From Lucinisca nassula (taxonomy: Eukaryota; Mollusca; Bivalvia; Lucinida; Lucinidae), in contig OY757010.1 of NCBI GenBank assembly GCA_963580285.1, positions 220,739,234-220,803,233 of the forward strand: 64,000 nucleotides of DNA, written 5' to 3'. Position numbers and translations under genes: made by a program. How positions within the stretch are numbered: position 1 is the stretch's first letter; the number at the start of each line of letters is the position of its first letter. Under the pieces are notes generated by a model. The model searched no databases. It saw only the letters and a program-made list of their open reading frames with translations, and was not told the origin of the DNA. Of this stretch, positions 30,721 through 41,907 are shown in pieces.

Positions 30721-30885
30721 GTTTTTTTTTTTTTTTTTTTTTGGTTTTGGGTTTTACGGCCCTTTCAAGATTATTTCACTCATATCGAGCCGATCGTTAA
30801 TCAGAGGTGGGCGAAAACCGGAGTACAAGGAGAAAAACCACCTGACCTTCCGTTGCAGAACTTGGCGTCTCACACGTGGCACGAT
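30721..30885 (-). mobile_element. Poly-A retroelement end
   Basis: On the minus strand the element ends GGGCCGTAAAACCCAAAACC followed by an A run (30721-30740 as T). A 12 bp ACTACATCATGT-type duplication flanks it (about 30709-30721 and 30887-30898). About 165 bp, so a 5'-truncated LINE or short SINE. Confidence 0.75.
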
Positions 30886-31449
30886 ACTACATCATGTGTG
30901 CATAAAATAAAGCAGAACCTTTCATGCACTATATTTAATAACATGTATGTTGGGCAGACTCATCAGAAATGTGCCAGTCGCATGAATAATCATTAATTTG
31001 ATATTGTGCGTCTTCCTGATATATTTACCAATGTTTCAGTTCATTTCAATTCTTCAGGGCATACCATTCAAGATTTTTCATTTAAGCCAATTGAGAAAGT
31101 TTCAAATAATTGGAAAAGACTTTTAAAGGAAACGTCTTGGGTGCACATTCTTGGTACGATAGCACCAAAGGGCATGCATTCCAGAGCATTATTTTAGCCC
31201 CTTGGATGCTATGTAAAATCTCATCTGAATATGTTTTTTGTTTGTCTTTTCTGCTGCAGTCTGATCAGGATCCACACTGTTTGTCAATATTACTTTTAAA
31301 GTACTTGACGATGCCAAATAGATGGCATCTGTTATGATTGGCATCTACTGGCCTGTGTTTAACATGACAGTTATTACGGGTGTCTTAATATTAAGCTTTA
31401 AATTTGCATTTTTCCTGAGATTTTGCATCTTCTTTATGTTAAATGAGTT

Positions 31450-31733
31450 CAGTTTGAATAAACAGATGGGCTGCATGATGCTTCCACGCAGAGCTGTAAC
31501 CGACCCGCACACGAGTACTGGTAAACCGCTTAAAGGATCTAAGCCTACCCAGGCAAAGCGATGTGAGTCGTCCCGTCCATGCTTATAAACCCTATTGGTT
31601 TCATTGGGTGACAGGGCTTGAGATGTCATTTCATGTCAATGTCGGGTAAAATCCCACAAAATAGGAAGCAACGTTTCCAAAATGACCTTTACAGTGTTGA
31701 CGGGGACGTTAAACTTCAAATCAAACAAACATT
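31450..31733 (+). mobile_element. S1 SINE-like element, 5' truncated
   Basis: Lacks the GC hairpin head and starts near TTTGAATAAACAGATGGGCT. Flanked by AATGAGTT at 31442-31449 and 31734-31741. Confidence 0.8.
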
Positions 31734-31937
31734 AATGAGTTAAATAGATTAAACATATTTTATTGTAACATTTCATACAGAGGGTTGAGACACAAGTTAT
31801 ATCAACATTAGTTAGTCCTCTCCCTTCAGTACTGTTGAATCATGATGTTTTTACGCCAAAGTCGTTGTCATTTTTGACGTCGTTGCCACTGACGTCAAGT
31901 GACGTTGATGTTATCATGTTCCATTGTTTATAATAAT

Positions 31938-31977
31938 GTCCATTGAAAAAGGTTGTATTAACCAAAACTAGTCGGGA
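31938..31977 (+). ncRNA. Dead hammerhead motif in the 3' pLTR
   Basis: Same position as the 5' motif, with a good stem II (GGTT-GTATT-AACC), CTAG and TCGGGA. The core reads TTGAAAA and the GAAA is AAAA, so key guanosines are lost. Confidence 0.45.
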
Positions 31978-32160
31978 ATAAAATTTCAATTAAGAAATTG
32001 AAGTTTGATCTCTATTATTTAAATATTTCAGAAGAAAACTACGCCCCAGAATAAGTATAACCCATCCAACTATTAGATCTTGAAATTGAGGTCAAGATCA
32101 TCAGGCTATAATCCAGTCTTTGTTATGTTGTCATGATGAACTGTATCGAGTTTCATTTAG

Positions 32161-32327
32161 AAGCAAGCGTGAAGTGGTTACGCTACTCGCCTTGTAAACC
32201 AGGGGTCGCAAGATCGATCACGGGCTTCTCCAGACTTTCGGATGAGTCTTTAAACCGAGGTCCCCTCACCGTATGACCTTAGCTGTTGGTGGGACGTAAA
32301 ACTCAAACACTCACTCACTCACTTACT
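32161..32327 (+). mobile_element. S2 tRNA-derived SINE
   Basis: Head slightly damaged (AGCAAGCGTGAAGTGGTTAC). Flanked by GAGTTTCATTTAG (32148-32160) and GAGTTTCATTAG (32328-32339). Tail GGGACGTAAAACTCAAACAC and CACT repeats. Confidence 0.85.
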
Positions 32328-32338
32328 GAGTTTCATTA

Positions 32339-32640
32339 GTAAAAAAAAAACTTTCTACTGACCGTTCCAAGGCGGTTCCTCTGTTGCGGTTTATTAATGT
32401 CATAGTTCGCCTTTGTATGTATGTATTGCTGTAATCTTTTTTGTTTTGTATAGCCGTTTGGCCATTTTGTTGGAACGTAAAGTTCTGTCCGTTTGGCTTT
32501 CCGTTTGACGTTTTCATTTTGGCGAAGTTGTTTCATGTTTGTGCTTCTTTACCTTGTTGTCTTGCATAGGAGGCGTGAGGTAATTGTACCGAGTCCTGAT
32601 CATTGCATTAACTTCTGTTTTGGTATGTACAAAGATATAT
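32339..32640 (+). repeat. R repeat, diverged
   Basis: GACCGTTCCAAGGCGGTTCC and GGCCATTTTGTTGGAACG mark the R 3' half. Confidence 0.65.
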
Positions 32641-33035
32641 TATAAGTTAAGGTCACCAAATCAAAACAAATTGAGAAGCGAAGGCAATGTAGGTTGGTGT
32701 ATATTGTACCATGTTGGATTACAATCCAAGAATACAGTCAGAGGACAGGGTGCCGTAAACGATGCCTGTGGTCTTATACATGTGTTCAAAGCATGAGTTA
32801 AAGAACACCAAATTCTTTGGTATGACCATATTTCATAGTTTTGTTAATAGGATACGGTGCAGGCAATTTATTTTTTGCCAAACTCGGCAGTTTTCTGGAG
32901 CTTGTAACCATGGAAATAAGGCCCATGCCGTATACAACTCTAGATATCCGTATATTTAGGATAATGTATGGAGATTTGTTTGATTTGAGTTTGAAAAGGT
33001 ATGTTGTATGCAATCATTTAGATCGTCATCGCAAA
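32641..33035. other. Unassigned DNA
   Basis: Contains an inverted pair of short ACGG/TAT-rich segments but no named element. Confidence 0.45.
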
Positions 33036-33315
33036 TTATGATAACACTCCCGTGCGACATAGTGTATTTTTCACATCTCCAAAATGCTAGTTTTCTGACG
33101 AATACCCGTGACATTTTTCTGATCTGTACGGTAAACATAGGTTGTGGGTGCTCGTTAGAACCGCCTCAATCAATGAGGCGGTTCTACCGAGTACCAACAA
33201 CATACGTTTTGGAATAGAAATAAGAAAAATGATGTATACCGATATAAACCCCAGTTTTCGCTTTATAAAGTGGGGTCAAGAAGGGTGTTCATTTCACAGA
33301 CTTGTTCATATGATG
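33036..33315. mobile_element. M-A MITE, complete
   Basis: Palindrome 33138-33205 with an extra CAAT in the loop (GCCTCAATCAATGAGGC). Confidence 0.8.
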
Positions 33316-33446
33316 TTTAGAATCGCCTCAATGAGGCGATAATAAGTGCAAACAACATTCTTTTATTTCAGGGGAAAAATATATCATCCAGACATCCCCA
33401 CCTTGTCTATTTTCTATATATAATCGTTACCTGGATTTCCTACAAA

Positions 33447-33540
33447 TCAGTGATAGTAACCTGGGCATCAGCACCGAAGGGCTACTGTGCTTAGTACTCC
33501 TGGGTCGATCGACAATCAATCTACCCAGAAATGCGTTTTA
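33447..33540. repeat. Short dispersed repeat, copy 3 of 3
   Basis: CTGGGCATCAGCACCGAAGG and GGGTCGATCGACAATC, related to 8785-8870. Confidence 0.5.
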
Positions 33541-33812
33541 CAAGGATTTTAACTTTAACATGATGATAGTCTATAGGAACTCGCATCTTTCTGAGGTGGT
33601 CTTATTTTGTTGAGCATGCCTCCGTCACAAAGCGCGCGGGGTGCATATAGTTTTTTTTTTCTCTTGCCTACTTGTCAAATTTATAGTACTGCTTGTGCCT
33701 GCATCAAACCTACAATTAATACATAGTTTGGCCAAGTGCCTAAAGGTCGCGAAGCAATGAAATCGGATAATACTTGAAAGAATAGCTTGCCCTTGTTTAC
33801 GGATTTTCTAAT

Positions 33813-35401
33813 TATAGCCCCGCTTTGAAAAAGTGAGGCTATATTGGATTTGCCATGTCCTTCTGTCATTCCGTAATTCCGTGATTCCGTTAATTTGTGT
33901 TGGCTCCATAACTTTGTATCTGCTTAACATATTTTCATGAAACTTCACACAAATGTTAAACACCATAAGACAATGTGCAGAGCGAAGGAATTATAACTGT
34001 GGATTGCCTACTTTTGGAGTTATTGCCCTTTGAACATTTTCCGTAATTCCGTAATTCCGTGATTCCGTTAATTTGTGTTGGCTCCATAACTTTGTATCTG
34101 CTTAACATATTTTCATGAAACTTCACACAAATGTTAAACACCATAAGACAATGTGCAGAGCGAAGGAATTATAACTGTGGATTGCCTACTTTTGGAGTTA
34201 TTGCCCTTTGAACATTGAAAAATGGCAATTTTAATTGTGTCCGCTTCATAACTCGAAAACCGTTTGAGATATTTTTAGGAAACTTCACACAAATGTTAAG
34301 CACTATGAGACGATGTGCAGAGCGCAGGTACCATAACTCTGCATTGCTTATTTTTGGAGTTATTGCCCTTTGAACATTGAAAAATGGCAATTTTAACAGT
34401 GTCCGCTTCATAACTCGAAAACCGTTTGAGATAATTTCATGAAACTTCACACAAATGTTAAGCACTATGAGACAATGTGCAGAGCGCAAGAACCATAACT
34501 CTGGTTTTCGTATTTTCTGTGTGTCTGTCTGTGTGTCTGTCTGTGTCTGTTAACAATTTTCGTGTCCGCTCCATAACTTTAAAACCCATTCACATATTTT
34601 CATGAAACTTCACACAAACATTAAACACCATGAGATGGTGTGCAGAGTGCAGGAACCATAACTCTGGATTGCCTAATTTTTGAGTTATTTCCCTTTGAAT
34701 ATTGAAAAATATCAATTTTAGCCGTCTTTGCTCGATAACTCAAAAACCGTTTGAGATAATTTTATGAAACTTCACACAAATGTAAAGCACCATATTACGT
34801 GTGCAGAGCGCAGGAACCCAAACTCTGGATTGTCTACTTTTTCAGTTATAGGCTTTTGAATATTAAAAAATGGCAATTTTAACTATGTCCGCTCCATAAC
34901 CGTTTCTGATATTTTCATGAAACTTCAAATAAATGAAAAGCACCTTGAGATGATGTGCAGAGTGCAGGAACCATAACTCTGGTTTGCCTACTTTAGGAGT
35001 TATTGCCCTTTGAACATTTAAAAAGGCAATTTTGACTGTGTCGGCTCCATAACTCACAAACCATTTGAGATATTTTCATGACACTTCACACAAGTGTAAA
35101 GCACCATGAGACAATGTGCAGAGCGCAGGAACCCTGACTCTGATTTGCCTACTTTAGGAGTTATCACCCTTTGAACATTGAAAAATGGAAGATGAAATTT
35201 AGTATAAACATGGACATTCTGGTAATGTATCATGCTCATTGAAATGAGGGACAAGGGCTCACAACTCTTAGAGTTTTTCCAGATAATGTAAAATTTTCAA
35301 CAGTTATTTCTTGTTCATAACTGTTTTCTCTGCAGCTTAAATAACTTTCTTCTCTGACAGCGCTGAAGCGGGGCTATAGTCAGATCCTCTGACAGCTCTA
35401 G
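33813..35401 (+). mobile_element. Helitron-like non-autonomous element with 162 bp tandem core
   Basis: Edges hold an inverted 13-mer, TATAGCCCCGCTT (33813-33825) and AAGCGGGGCTATA (35366-35378). Just after the right one is a hairpin GTCAGA-TCC-TCTGAC (35379-35393) and then AGCTCTAG followed by T, which fits a Helitron-type 3' end (hairpin plus CTRR before T). The interior has about eight tandem units of roughly 162 bp (key words TCATGAAACTTCACACAAAT, GTTATTGCCCTTTGAACA); the first period is 178 bp and the first two units are almost identical. No Rep/helicase is present. A plain minisatellite inside a MITE is the alternative. Confidence 0.55.
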
Positions 35402-35787
35402 TTATGTTTTCGTTTGGCCCTACTCAAATAGCGTGTCCTAAACCTACAGTACATGTTTTTGCCTTGTTTACATAGCCTTATCCTTGACAGAGTAGGAATT
35501 TCAATGCTGTGTGTCTCATAGACATTTTAACATTATTCTTAATGTATGCGCCTTTGGTTGCTTTATGTTTTTGCGTGACATCGCTAATTTGGAATAAAAC
35601 AAGAAACAATTTTCAAGATTCCAGACAGAAACAGCGGAATTTTGCATTCTTCAAAGAATGTGTTTTGCATAATAGGACAACTCAATCACTGGTTTTGTCA
35701 CGGAATGATTGAACGCTTTTCAACGCGTGTTAAATGTTCGCAACATTACCGTAGTGATCCTAGGTATGTGGACAGGCAGGCCTAAGC
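35402..35787. other. Unassigned DNA
   Basis: No element recognised. Confidence 0.5.
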
Positions 35788-35865
35788 AAACAGTGCAGAC
35801 CCAGATCAGATTGCTCCTGAAGGAGCAGTCTGATCAGGGTCTACACTGTTTGCCATTCAGCAGTT
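35788..35865. mobile_element. M-C core only
   Basis: AACAGTGCAGACCCAGATCA and its inverse around CTCCTGAAGGAG; the TIRs are absent. Confidence 0.65.
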
Positions 35866-36062
35866 TTTGGATTCCTTGCTGGATCAAGAAACAAATTTGT
35901 TAAAATTTTAACAGAATTACAGAAAGTCCTCAAGGTGTCCTATCATTTAGGATTTTTACGGTAACTTATTTTATACGAGAAAACACAAAACGGAACACTG
36001 GATAACAATATGACGTCACGTGATTACAGCAGCCAATGTTTGCCGTATTCTTAATATGTTTC

Positions 36063-36343
36063 CACGTTACGATAACACATCCGTGTGATATAATACATTT
36101 TTTCATACCTCAAAAAAGGTAATTTTTCTGATGAAAATTTGTGATATTTTTCTTATTTATACGCCTAACATAGGTTTTCGGCGCTCGTTTGAACCGCCTC
36201 ATTGAGACGGTTCTAACGAGTACCCACAACCTATGTCGTGCAGCAGAAATAAGGAAAATAATGTTTCCCCCCGTAAACCCCAGTTTTCTCTGTATAAAGT
36301 GGGGTTTAGGGGGTCTTTATTTCACGGATTTGTTCACGTGATG
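36063..36343. mobile_element. M-A MITE, complete
   Basis: Terminus TTACGATAACACATCCGTGT; palindrome 36190-36222; right end TTTGTTCACGTGATGA. Confidence 0.8.
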
Positions 36344-36682
36344 AGAAATAACACAGCATTGAAAATGTCTCCTCAGAACAAAATGGGAAAATGTATTTTT
36401 GGCAATACGCGATGTCGTGATAAACGCCGGAACTTTATATTTATAATGCTCTAAACAGAAGCTTGTTTGAAGGTTATATTTGTTATTTCCTAAAATGGGT
36501 ATCTCCGGTGCATGCAAGGCAATTCTTATCAATCTGGTTAGACATTTTGCATCATAAGCTAAAACGTGTATAAATAGAGATGGGTTGAAAGATGGAAACA
36601 CTTCGTGGACAACGAAATGTCGCCTGACTGAGGAGTGACCAGTAAATACTGCAGCATATATTTAAACGGTATTTTAGATATA

Positions 36683-37465
36683 CAGTACTCGCTCCCGCCC
36701 ATAGGGGCTTGACGAAATATATGGGCTGCATGATGCTTCCACGCAGAGCTGAATCCGGCCCGCACACTAGTACTGGTAAACCGCTTGGAGGATCTAAGCC
36801 TGTTCAGGAACCGCGGTGCGAGACGGACCGTCCATGCTAATAAACCCTATTGGTTTCCTTGGGCGACAGGGCTTGAGATGTCATTTCATCTCAATGTCGG
36901 GTAAAAGTCCCACAAAATGGAAGCAACGTCTCCAAAATGACCTTTACAGTGTTGACAGGGACGTTAAACCTCAAATCAAACAAACAAGATATACAGTAAA
37001 ATTCCTATATTAAGACCACCTTTGGGACTGTTCCTGAGAGATCCTGACATAACAGAAGAACCTCAAACTGTAAATACCACAGGATCTGTAGAAAATGCCC
37101 AGGTTATAAAAGATGCTTTGCTGCCATCTGCCTGGCAAGTTACCGGTACACCTACATTAGAGTGGCGGGGAGTCCTTCGCGCACCAGAAAAGCTGGAGAA
37201 AGACCTCCAGATGACACGGTGGGTAAGGGCAGATAAAAAAACATAAAGCAAACAAACACAATAAACGTGTTAAAAAGAAATAACATGATCTAACCTATGG
37301 CGCACAAACTTTAAGACCACTTTTGAACAGTTCCAAAGGTGGTCTTTCATTCGGAGATACTCGTTGTAGACAACACAAAGAAAGAATAACTTAAACCTTC
37401 TCAATAAGCTTTTAAAAGCAGATTTAGTCTTAATTTTAGATGGTCTTAATAGCGGAATTTTACTG
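36683..37465. mobile_element. M-K MITE of about 475 bp, split by S1 near its end
   Basis: TIRs CAGTAAAATTCCTATATTAA and, inverted from 37465, CAGTAAAATTCCGCTATTAA, with TA flanks. The S1 inserted a few bases into the left TIR, so CAGTA appears on both sides of S1. The inside has short open frames but no DDE transposase. Confidence 0.75.
36688..36986 (+). mobile_element. S1 SINE-like element
   Basis: 12 bp duplication AGATATACAGTA at 36676-36687 and 36987-36998. Confidence 0.85.
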
Positions 37466-37591
37466 TATGCATATATATATATATATAATTAAATCAAACA
37501 TGGGGCTGGACCGGGTCGCTAGAACAACAATCTTGCATGCAACGTTGCGCTTGGTCCATTTATAAGTTATTATTATGCATTATATAATTTT

Positions 37592-37865
37592 AAAGTAGAA
37601 GTGGAGGCTTTTGTTTTTGTTTGATTTGAGGTTTAACGTCCCCGTCAACACTGTAAAGGGCATTTTGGAGACGTAGAAGTGGAGGCAATGATCAAGAATC
37701 GATACAATATACCCACAGCTCCCACCAGGGACACCAAAGGGAAAGAAACACAAACATGAAACAACATACCCTAATGTAAACATCAATAGCGGAAAGCCAA
37801 AAGCACAGTGACTTTCCCACAAAATAGCCTATTGGCTATCCAAAATAAAATAATATAAGCGACAA
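37592..37865 (-). repeat. R repeat with an S1 tail fragment
   Basis: R minus copy (37672-37865, CACAGCTCCCACCAGGGACA to GGCTATCCAAAATAAAAT). At 37616-37671 it is interrupted by a short 5'-truncated S1 3' end (GAGGTTTAACGTCCCCGTCA), flanked by GTAGAAGTGGAGGC at 37596 and 37672. Confidence 0.75.
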
Positions 37866-38007
37866 AGTCTGTTTCAAAATAGTTTAGGCGCATCTTTTAA
37901 TTATAGTTTATATCGGCCAGCCGTGTTACACGTACAACCAGTAGCCATTGCTTTTCTGCACACTTGGTTTTTGCAAACGTGTATATCTATATGGATTGTG
38001 CATGCCT

Positions 38008-38453
38008 AATCCTTATCCTGCTGAACACGACAATCCCTATCGTTGCAAACAGTGTAGATCCGTATTAAGATCTGTTGGTTCTGGACAAAGCTGCAAATAT
38101 GAGCAATACCTTATATCAATTATTTATCGGTTATTATTAACATTTAACTATCCTGTATTGATCGGAGGTTATCCGTATTAACACCAGGTCAACCAATATT
38201 AACCTGAGGTTAAGTGAGGTAAAAAAGTCAATAATCATATTTTTAATTGTGTCAATTAATAAAACTGTCATTTGTCAAGTAATTTCGTATTGGCCCAGTT
38301 ACAGGTCCAAGGTCCGCTGCACTGGCCTTTGGCCTCGGGTCAATACAGCAGACCTTGGACCTGTAACTGGGCTAATATGAAATTACTTGATTAATAACTT
38401 TATAATAGTAAGACATGGGTGTGGCTAAATGAATTTATTCAGTAGGATAAGGG
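38008..38453. mobile_element. M-C relative with different core
   Basis: Left end ATCCTTATCCTGCTGAACAC, right end TTCAGTAGGATAAGGGTTAA as in M-C; the middle holds the separate palindrome below. Confidence 0.6.
38277..38388. repeat. Foldback palindrome, about 43 bp arms
   Basis: AAGTAATTTCGTATTGGCCC pairs with GGGCTAATATGAAATTACTT; inside, CAGTTACAGGTCCAAGGTC pairs with GACCTTGGACCTGTAACTG exactly. The loop is GC-rich (TGGCCTTTGGCCTCGGG). Confidence 0.85.
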
Positions 38454-38922
38454 TTAAAGCTGACTTTCATCATAAAGATAACAATAACACAATAAAACGC
38501 CGGTATTGCAATTAACCTTTAGCTTCAGCTATTTGACATAAGATAAAATAAGCTTTGAACTTGACACGCCATAGAATAATAACCTGAAACACCAGTTGCA
38601 GCAACATTTTGTCTGAGAATTGCGTATGCATGTAGTCTGTAATTACCTATTGAAGTGACGTTAAAAAATTAGACATCAAAAGTGGTGAGCAACGACATCA
38701 CATGTTGCCATGATACTTAACGTCTATAGTTTCCAGACAGAAAAGAAAACTCTCTGAGTCACTGTCAGTAGAATTCCTTTTGCGGACGCTTCCATCTTTG
38801 AATTTTGACACATCCATTCTGTTAAATAGGGGTATTAAGCTATAAACATCGACTAGGCAAGCAGTGTTGATCCAGATGAGATGGCTTATTATATGCTAAT
38901 TTTCTTATTTACATGTATCTAG

Positions 38923-39085
38923 AAGCCTCCGTGGTGTAGTGGTTATGCTGCTCGCATTATAAACCTGGGGTCGTGGGTTAGATCCCGGGCTTCTCCAGAC
39001 TTTCGGATGAATCTTTAAACCGAGGTTCCGTCTCCGTATGACTTTAGATGTTGGTTGGACGTAAAACCCAAATAAACTCACTCAC
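38923..39085 (+). mobile_element. S2 tRNA-derived SINE
   Basis: A-box region GTGGTGTAGTGGTTATGC, B-box-like GGGTTAGATCCC. 14 bp duplication TTACATGTATCTAG at 38909-38922 and 39086-39099. Confidence 0.9.
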
Positions 39086-39203
39086 TTACATGTATCTAGT
39101 ACGAAGAAATACCGATAGAAATTATTTCCATCACCGTGCTGATTGTTGTCAAAACTTGTGTGAAATGGCGATGAGCAATCCTTACATCTGAATACGTCTT
39201 TAA

Positions 39204-39377
39204 CCCTCATCATGCTGTTCATGACAACCCCTACCTTTGGAAACAGTGCATCTGATCAGAATCGACACTGTTTGGCATTCAGGTTGTGAATTTGTTGGAA
39301 TATATTATATCGAGTAATCTAATTGGTTCAAAGTCAGAAATGGGTGTGGCTAACTTAATTATTCAGCAGGATAAGGG
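39204..39377. mobile_element. M-C MITE with TTAA on both sides
   Basis: TTAA at 39200-39203 and 39378-39381; right end TTCAGCAGGATAAGGG. Confidence 0.75.
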
Positions 39378-39458
39378 TTAACTATTGAGGTTCTCCATAT
39401 CCATAAATGTGTTAAGAGTCCGGTCGACAATTACATGACCATATGCGTTTATGTTTAA

Positions 39459-39868
39459 CCGTTTTCGTGCTGCAAACGACAACCCTGCAGTTGCAAACAG
39501 ATCAGATGGCTTGGAACTACACTGTTTGGGCCCCGTCAAGCGATTTTGGTACTTATCGCCTATGCGAGCAGCGAAGGTTCAGTCGAGCCTGCGCATCCGC
39601 GCAGTCTCGCCAGAACCTTCGCTGCTCGCTCATACAAGCAATGAATCAAGAGGAACCTTCAGACAGAAAGCCATATCCCTGGCCCCTCTGAATGGCTGGG
39701 CATGCGCAGTTAAAATCTGTCATGACGGAATGCTCGAGGACAGAAATTCGCTTGGCGGGGCTCGTTTGTCATGCAGTTTGAGAATTGAATGAATACAATA
39801 TATCGAGTACTTTTGATTGGTTGCTAGTTAAAAACGGATGTGGCAAATTAATTTAGTCAGTAGGATAA
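39459..39868. mobile_element. M-C MITE interrupted by M-D
   Basis: Left end after TTAA (39455-39458) and right part ATTTAGTCAGTAGGATAAAT are diverged. M-D sits in the core at GTTTG. Confidence 0.65.
39539..39763 (+). mobile_element. M-D MITE, copy 2
   Basis: GGCCCCGTCAAGCGATTTTG to AATTCGCTTGGCGGGGCTC, 5 bp duplication GTTTG (39534-39538, 39764-39768). Confidence 0.85.
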
Positions 39869-40407
39869 ATGAATATTAAGAGGAACTGATACACTTTCAG
39901 GGGATGCAACCGCTGCAAAAGTATTTTGTCTCCCATGTCAGTAGGGGTTAACGCGTAAAGAAGAGAATTTTCTCCTGATGAGCAAATTCTTCCCTGTAAT
40001 TCAGTGGGATAAGGCTTATAGAAAGGCAAACAGGAAGTCCCGAAAGTTGACTTCCTTTGAAAAATGGCGGAAAAAGCCAGGTGTATACATTCCCCTAAAT
40101 AAACTCGACAACATTAGCAAATAAACAACGAAGCCTTGTTGAACAGCTACATTGAAATGAGAAAGGCGGTCATTTGTCCAAGTGTCGAAACTGTCCGAAT
40201 TCGGCGGTATACCGATTACTTTTCTGTCTGGCTGCCTTTTTAAAATCAAAGTTTGCTCTTGAATAAAAGAAACTACGCCGGATAAGCGCATTCCTTTCCT
40301 TTAGGAGTAAAAAGCATTTTTAAATGCGCATAGAAGATCATAAAATTGCATTGCTTGAAAACATGACGGACAACAATTTTAGCTACTATTGTACTCTTTC
40401 TTCTTAA

Positions 40408-40850
40408 CCATTGTCGTGCTGAATAAATTGATTTTGTCACACCCATCCTGACAATCAACCAATCATGTGAGCCACGCCAAGCGAATTTGTGTCTTCGAGC
40501 ATTCCGTCATGACAAATTATAAGTGCGCATGCCCAGCCATTCAGAGGGGCAAGAGATATGGCTTTCTGTCTGAAGGTTTATCTTGATTCACTGCTTGTAT
40601 GAGCGATCAGCGAAGCTTCTGGCGAGACTGCGCGGATGCGCAGGCTCGTCTGAACTTTCGCTGCTCGCATAGGCGATAAGGCCCTAAATCGCTTGACGAG
40701 GCCCAGATATTATGCTAAAATGTATCCATTCAATTTACAAAACAACAAACAGTGTAGATCCTGATCAAATAGCTATTTAAGAAGCCATCTGATATGGATC
40801 AACACTGTTAGCAAAGATAGGGGTCATCATGGTTGACAGCATGCAGAGGA
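40408..40850. mobile_element. M-C MITE interrupted by M-D
   Basis: TTAA at 40404-40407, core AGTGTAGATCCTGATCAAAT at 40752-40771. A second independent M-D insertion into an M-C. Confidence 0.7.
40469..40703 (-). mobile_element. M-D MITE, copy 3
   Basis: Opposite orientation to copy 2. Flanks CATGT and CAGAT are only partly alike. Confidence 0.8.
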
Positions 40851-40955
40851 ATGTGTATAGTCGTCAAGTGTTCGTGCTTGTGAAATACATGTACACCTCT
40901 TTATATAAAGAACACTGGAGTTTACGGGGTGTGCATTATTTTCTTTTATATATTA

Positions 40956-41230
40956 CGCAAACACGCCTATACAAATACATTGCCACTTTTATCGCCGAAA
41001 AATGAAACTTTTAAGATGAAAAATTGTGATATTTGTCTTATTTCTGCTCAAAATATAGAGTGTAGGTACTCGTTAGAACCGCCTCGTTGAGGCGGTTCTA
41101 ACGAGTACCCACAATCTATATCTTACAGTAGAAATAAGAATAATAAGGTTTACCCCTACAAAACCCAGTTTTACTATATAAAAGTGGGGTTCGAGGGGGG
41201 CAAAATTATATAGGCGTGTTTTTGTGATGT
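40956..41230. mobile_element. M-B MITE, complete
   Basis: Termini ACGCAAACACGCCTATACAA and TATAGGCGTGTTTTTGTGAT; palindrome 41065-41115 perfect around GCCTCGTTGAGGC. Confidence 0.85.
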
Positions 41231-41907
41231 ATACGACTCGAACTCATCGGTGCAGCAACCCCGGGAAGATAAACAAAAAAAAAAAAAAAAAACGAATACA
41301 GAGATGAATAGGACTCGACAGCATAAACTAACTGAATTAATATCAAGTAAGCATCAGCACAATCTTTCTTCAGCATTTATCGCGCGTTTCCGATGACTGT
41401 TACTTTCATTCCTGGAAACAGAAATGGTAGTATTTATGGAAATATTGGCTGAAGTTTAAAATGAAAATCTTTTATATTGTACATTTGAGACCCAATATGT
41501 AGTGTCCCGGATGACTTTTAACTAATAATTGAGTCTGTAAGTGCCAGTTTCCCAGACATCTTGGCCATTAATCTGGCATTTTAAACAGTTTGGCGAAATT
41601 TCAACCTCATTTAAGTCGTATAATACTGTACCAAATTCGAAGATATCATGGAAATCAACATAAAACACTTTGACATTAGAGTTCATTATCAAGACGTTTT
41701 TATATAAGGCTTTTGAAATAAGATATAGAGTCATTACACTGACAACCGCATGAAAAAGTTTCCCTTCGTTCCAAAGTTACACTCTTGTATATTGTATACA
41801 TACTTATTTCCCCTCGGGTAACCCCCATGGCATGTACTTGTTTTAGACCCACAATGCAATATTCTATGATGTCACGGTGGACTTAAGATTAGAACGCATG
41901 ACTAAGA
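41231..41907. other. Unassigned DNA
   Basis: A poly-A run at 41275-41292; no recognised element otherwise. Confidence 0.5.

Larger units (their letters stand above)
28210..31197 (+). pseudogene. Penelope-like reverse transcriptase and GIY-YIG endonuclease, broken
   Basis: Recognisable pieces in order: VLNLSNRDF (28210s), HRSNLSNEEQTALTFLCQDD then SIVV (28528-28610), FYILPKIHRTHDPNLPLGYP (28900-28965), PSYIKDTTDFINTIRQLPQL with FLVTMDMDVSYLYSNISHKE (29345-29490), ASLFMGKLEKEFLDYC and the catalytic box LRFLDDVFMNW with DD at 29993-29998, then HQYIAFSSCHP, then YVGQTHQKCASRMNNH and LLKETSWVHILGTIAPKGMH (30948-31190), the GIY-YIG part. The PHKEG-like motif before the RT palm and the FxDD box place it in the Penelope group. 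Several frameshifts and stops plus four insertions within the ORF make it non-functional. The N-terminal 1.4 kb (26760-28200) is too decayed to assign. Confidence 0.85.
26446..32029 (+). mobile_element. Penelope-like element with terminal repeats, broken by insertions
   Basis: Direct terminal repeats (26446-26731 and 31387-32029 with an S1 inside) flank a degraded plus-strand ORF with a Penelope-type reverse transcriptase and a C-terminal GIY-YIG nuclease. Each terminal repeat carries a hammerhead-type motif, as known for this class. Six later insertions break it: R at 27336, M-K at 28762, R at 28966, M-B at 29525, a poly-A element at 30721 and S1 at 31450. All are also found elsewhere in the window, so the Penelope-like element is older than those insertions. 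Confidence 0.8.
31387..32029 (+). repeat. 3' terminal direct repeat (pLTR) of the Penelope-like element
   Basis: Matches the 5' repeat outside an S1 insertion and an extra stretch of about 75 bp (31742-31820). It ends ATTTAAATATT as the 5' repeat does. Confidence 0.75.

Noticed and set aside
35509..35712. Plus-strand frame with a hydrophobic start as a small membrane protein
   Set aside because: No homology that I recognise, no context and a length expected by chance in AT-rich DNA.
36994..37465. 74-codon frame as a transposase remnant
   Set aside because: Lies within an M-K element, but no DDE or HTH motif is seen; the opposite strand is equally open.
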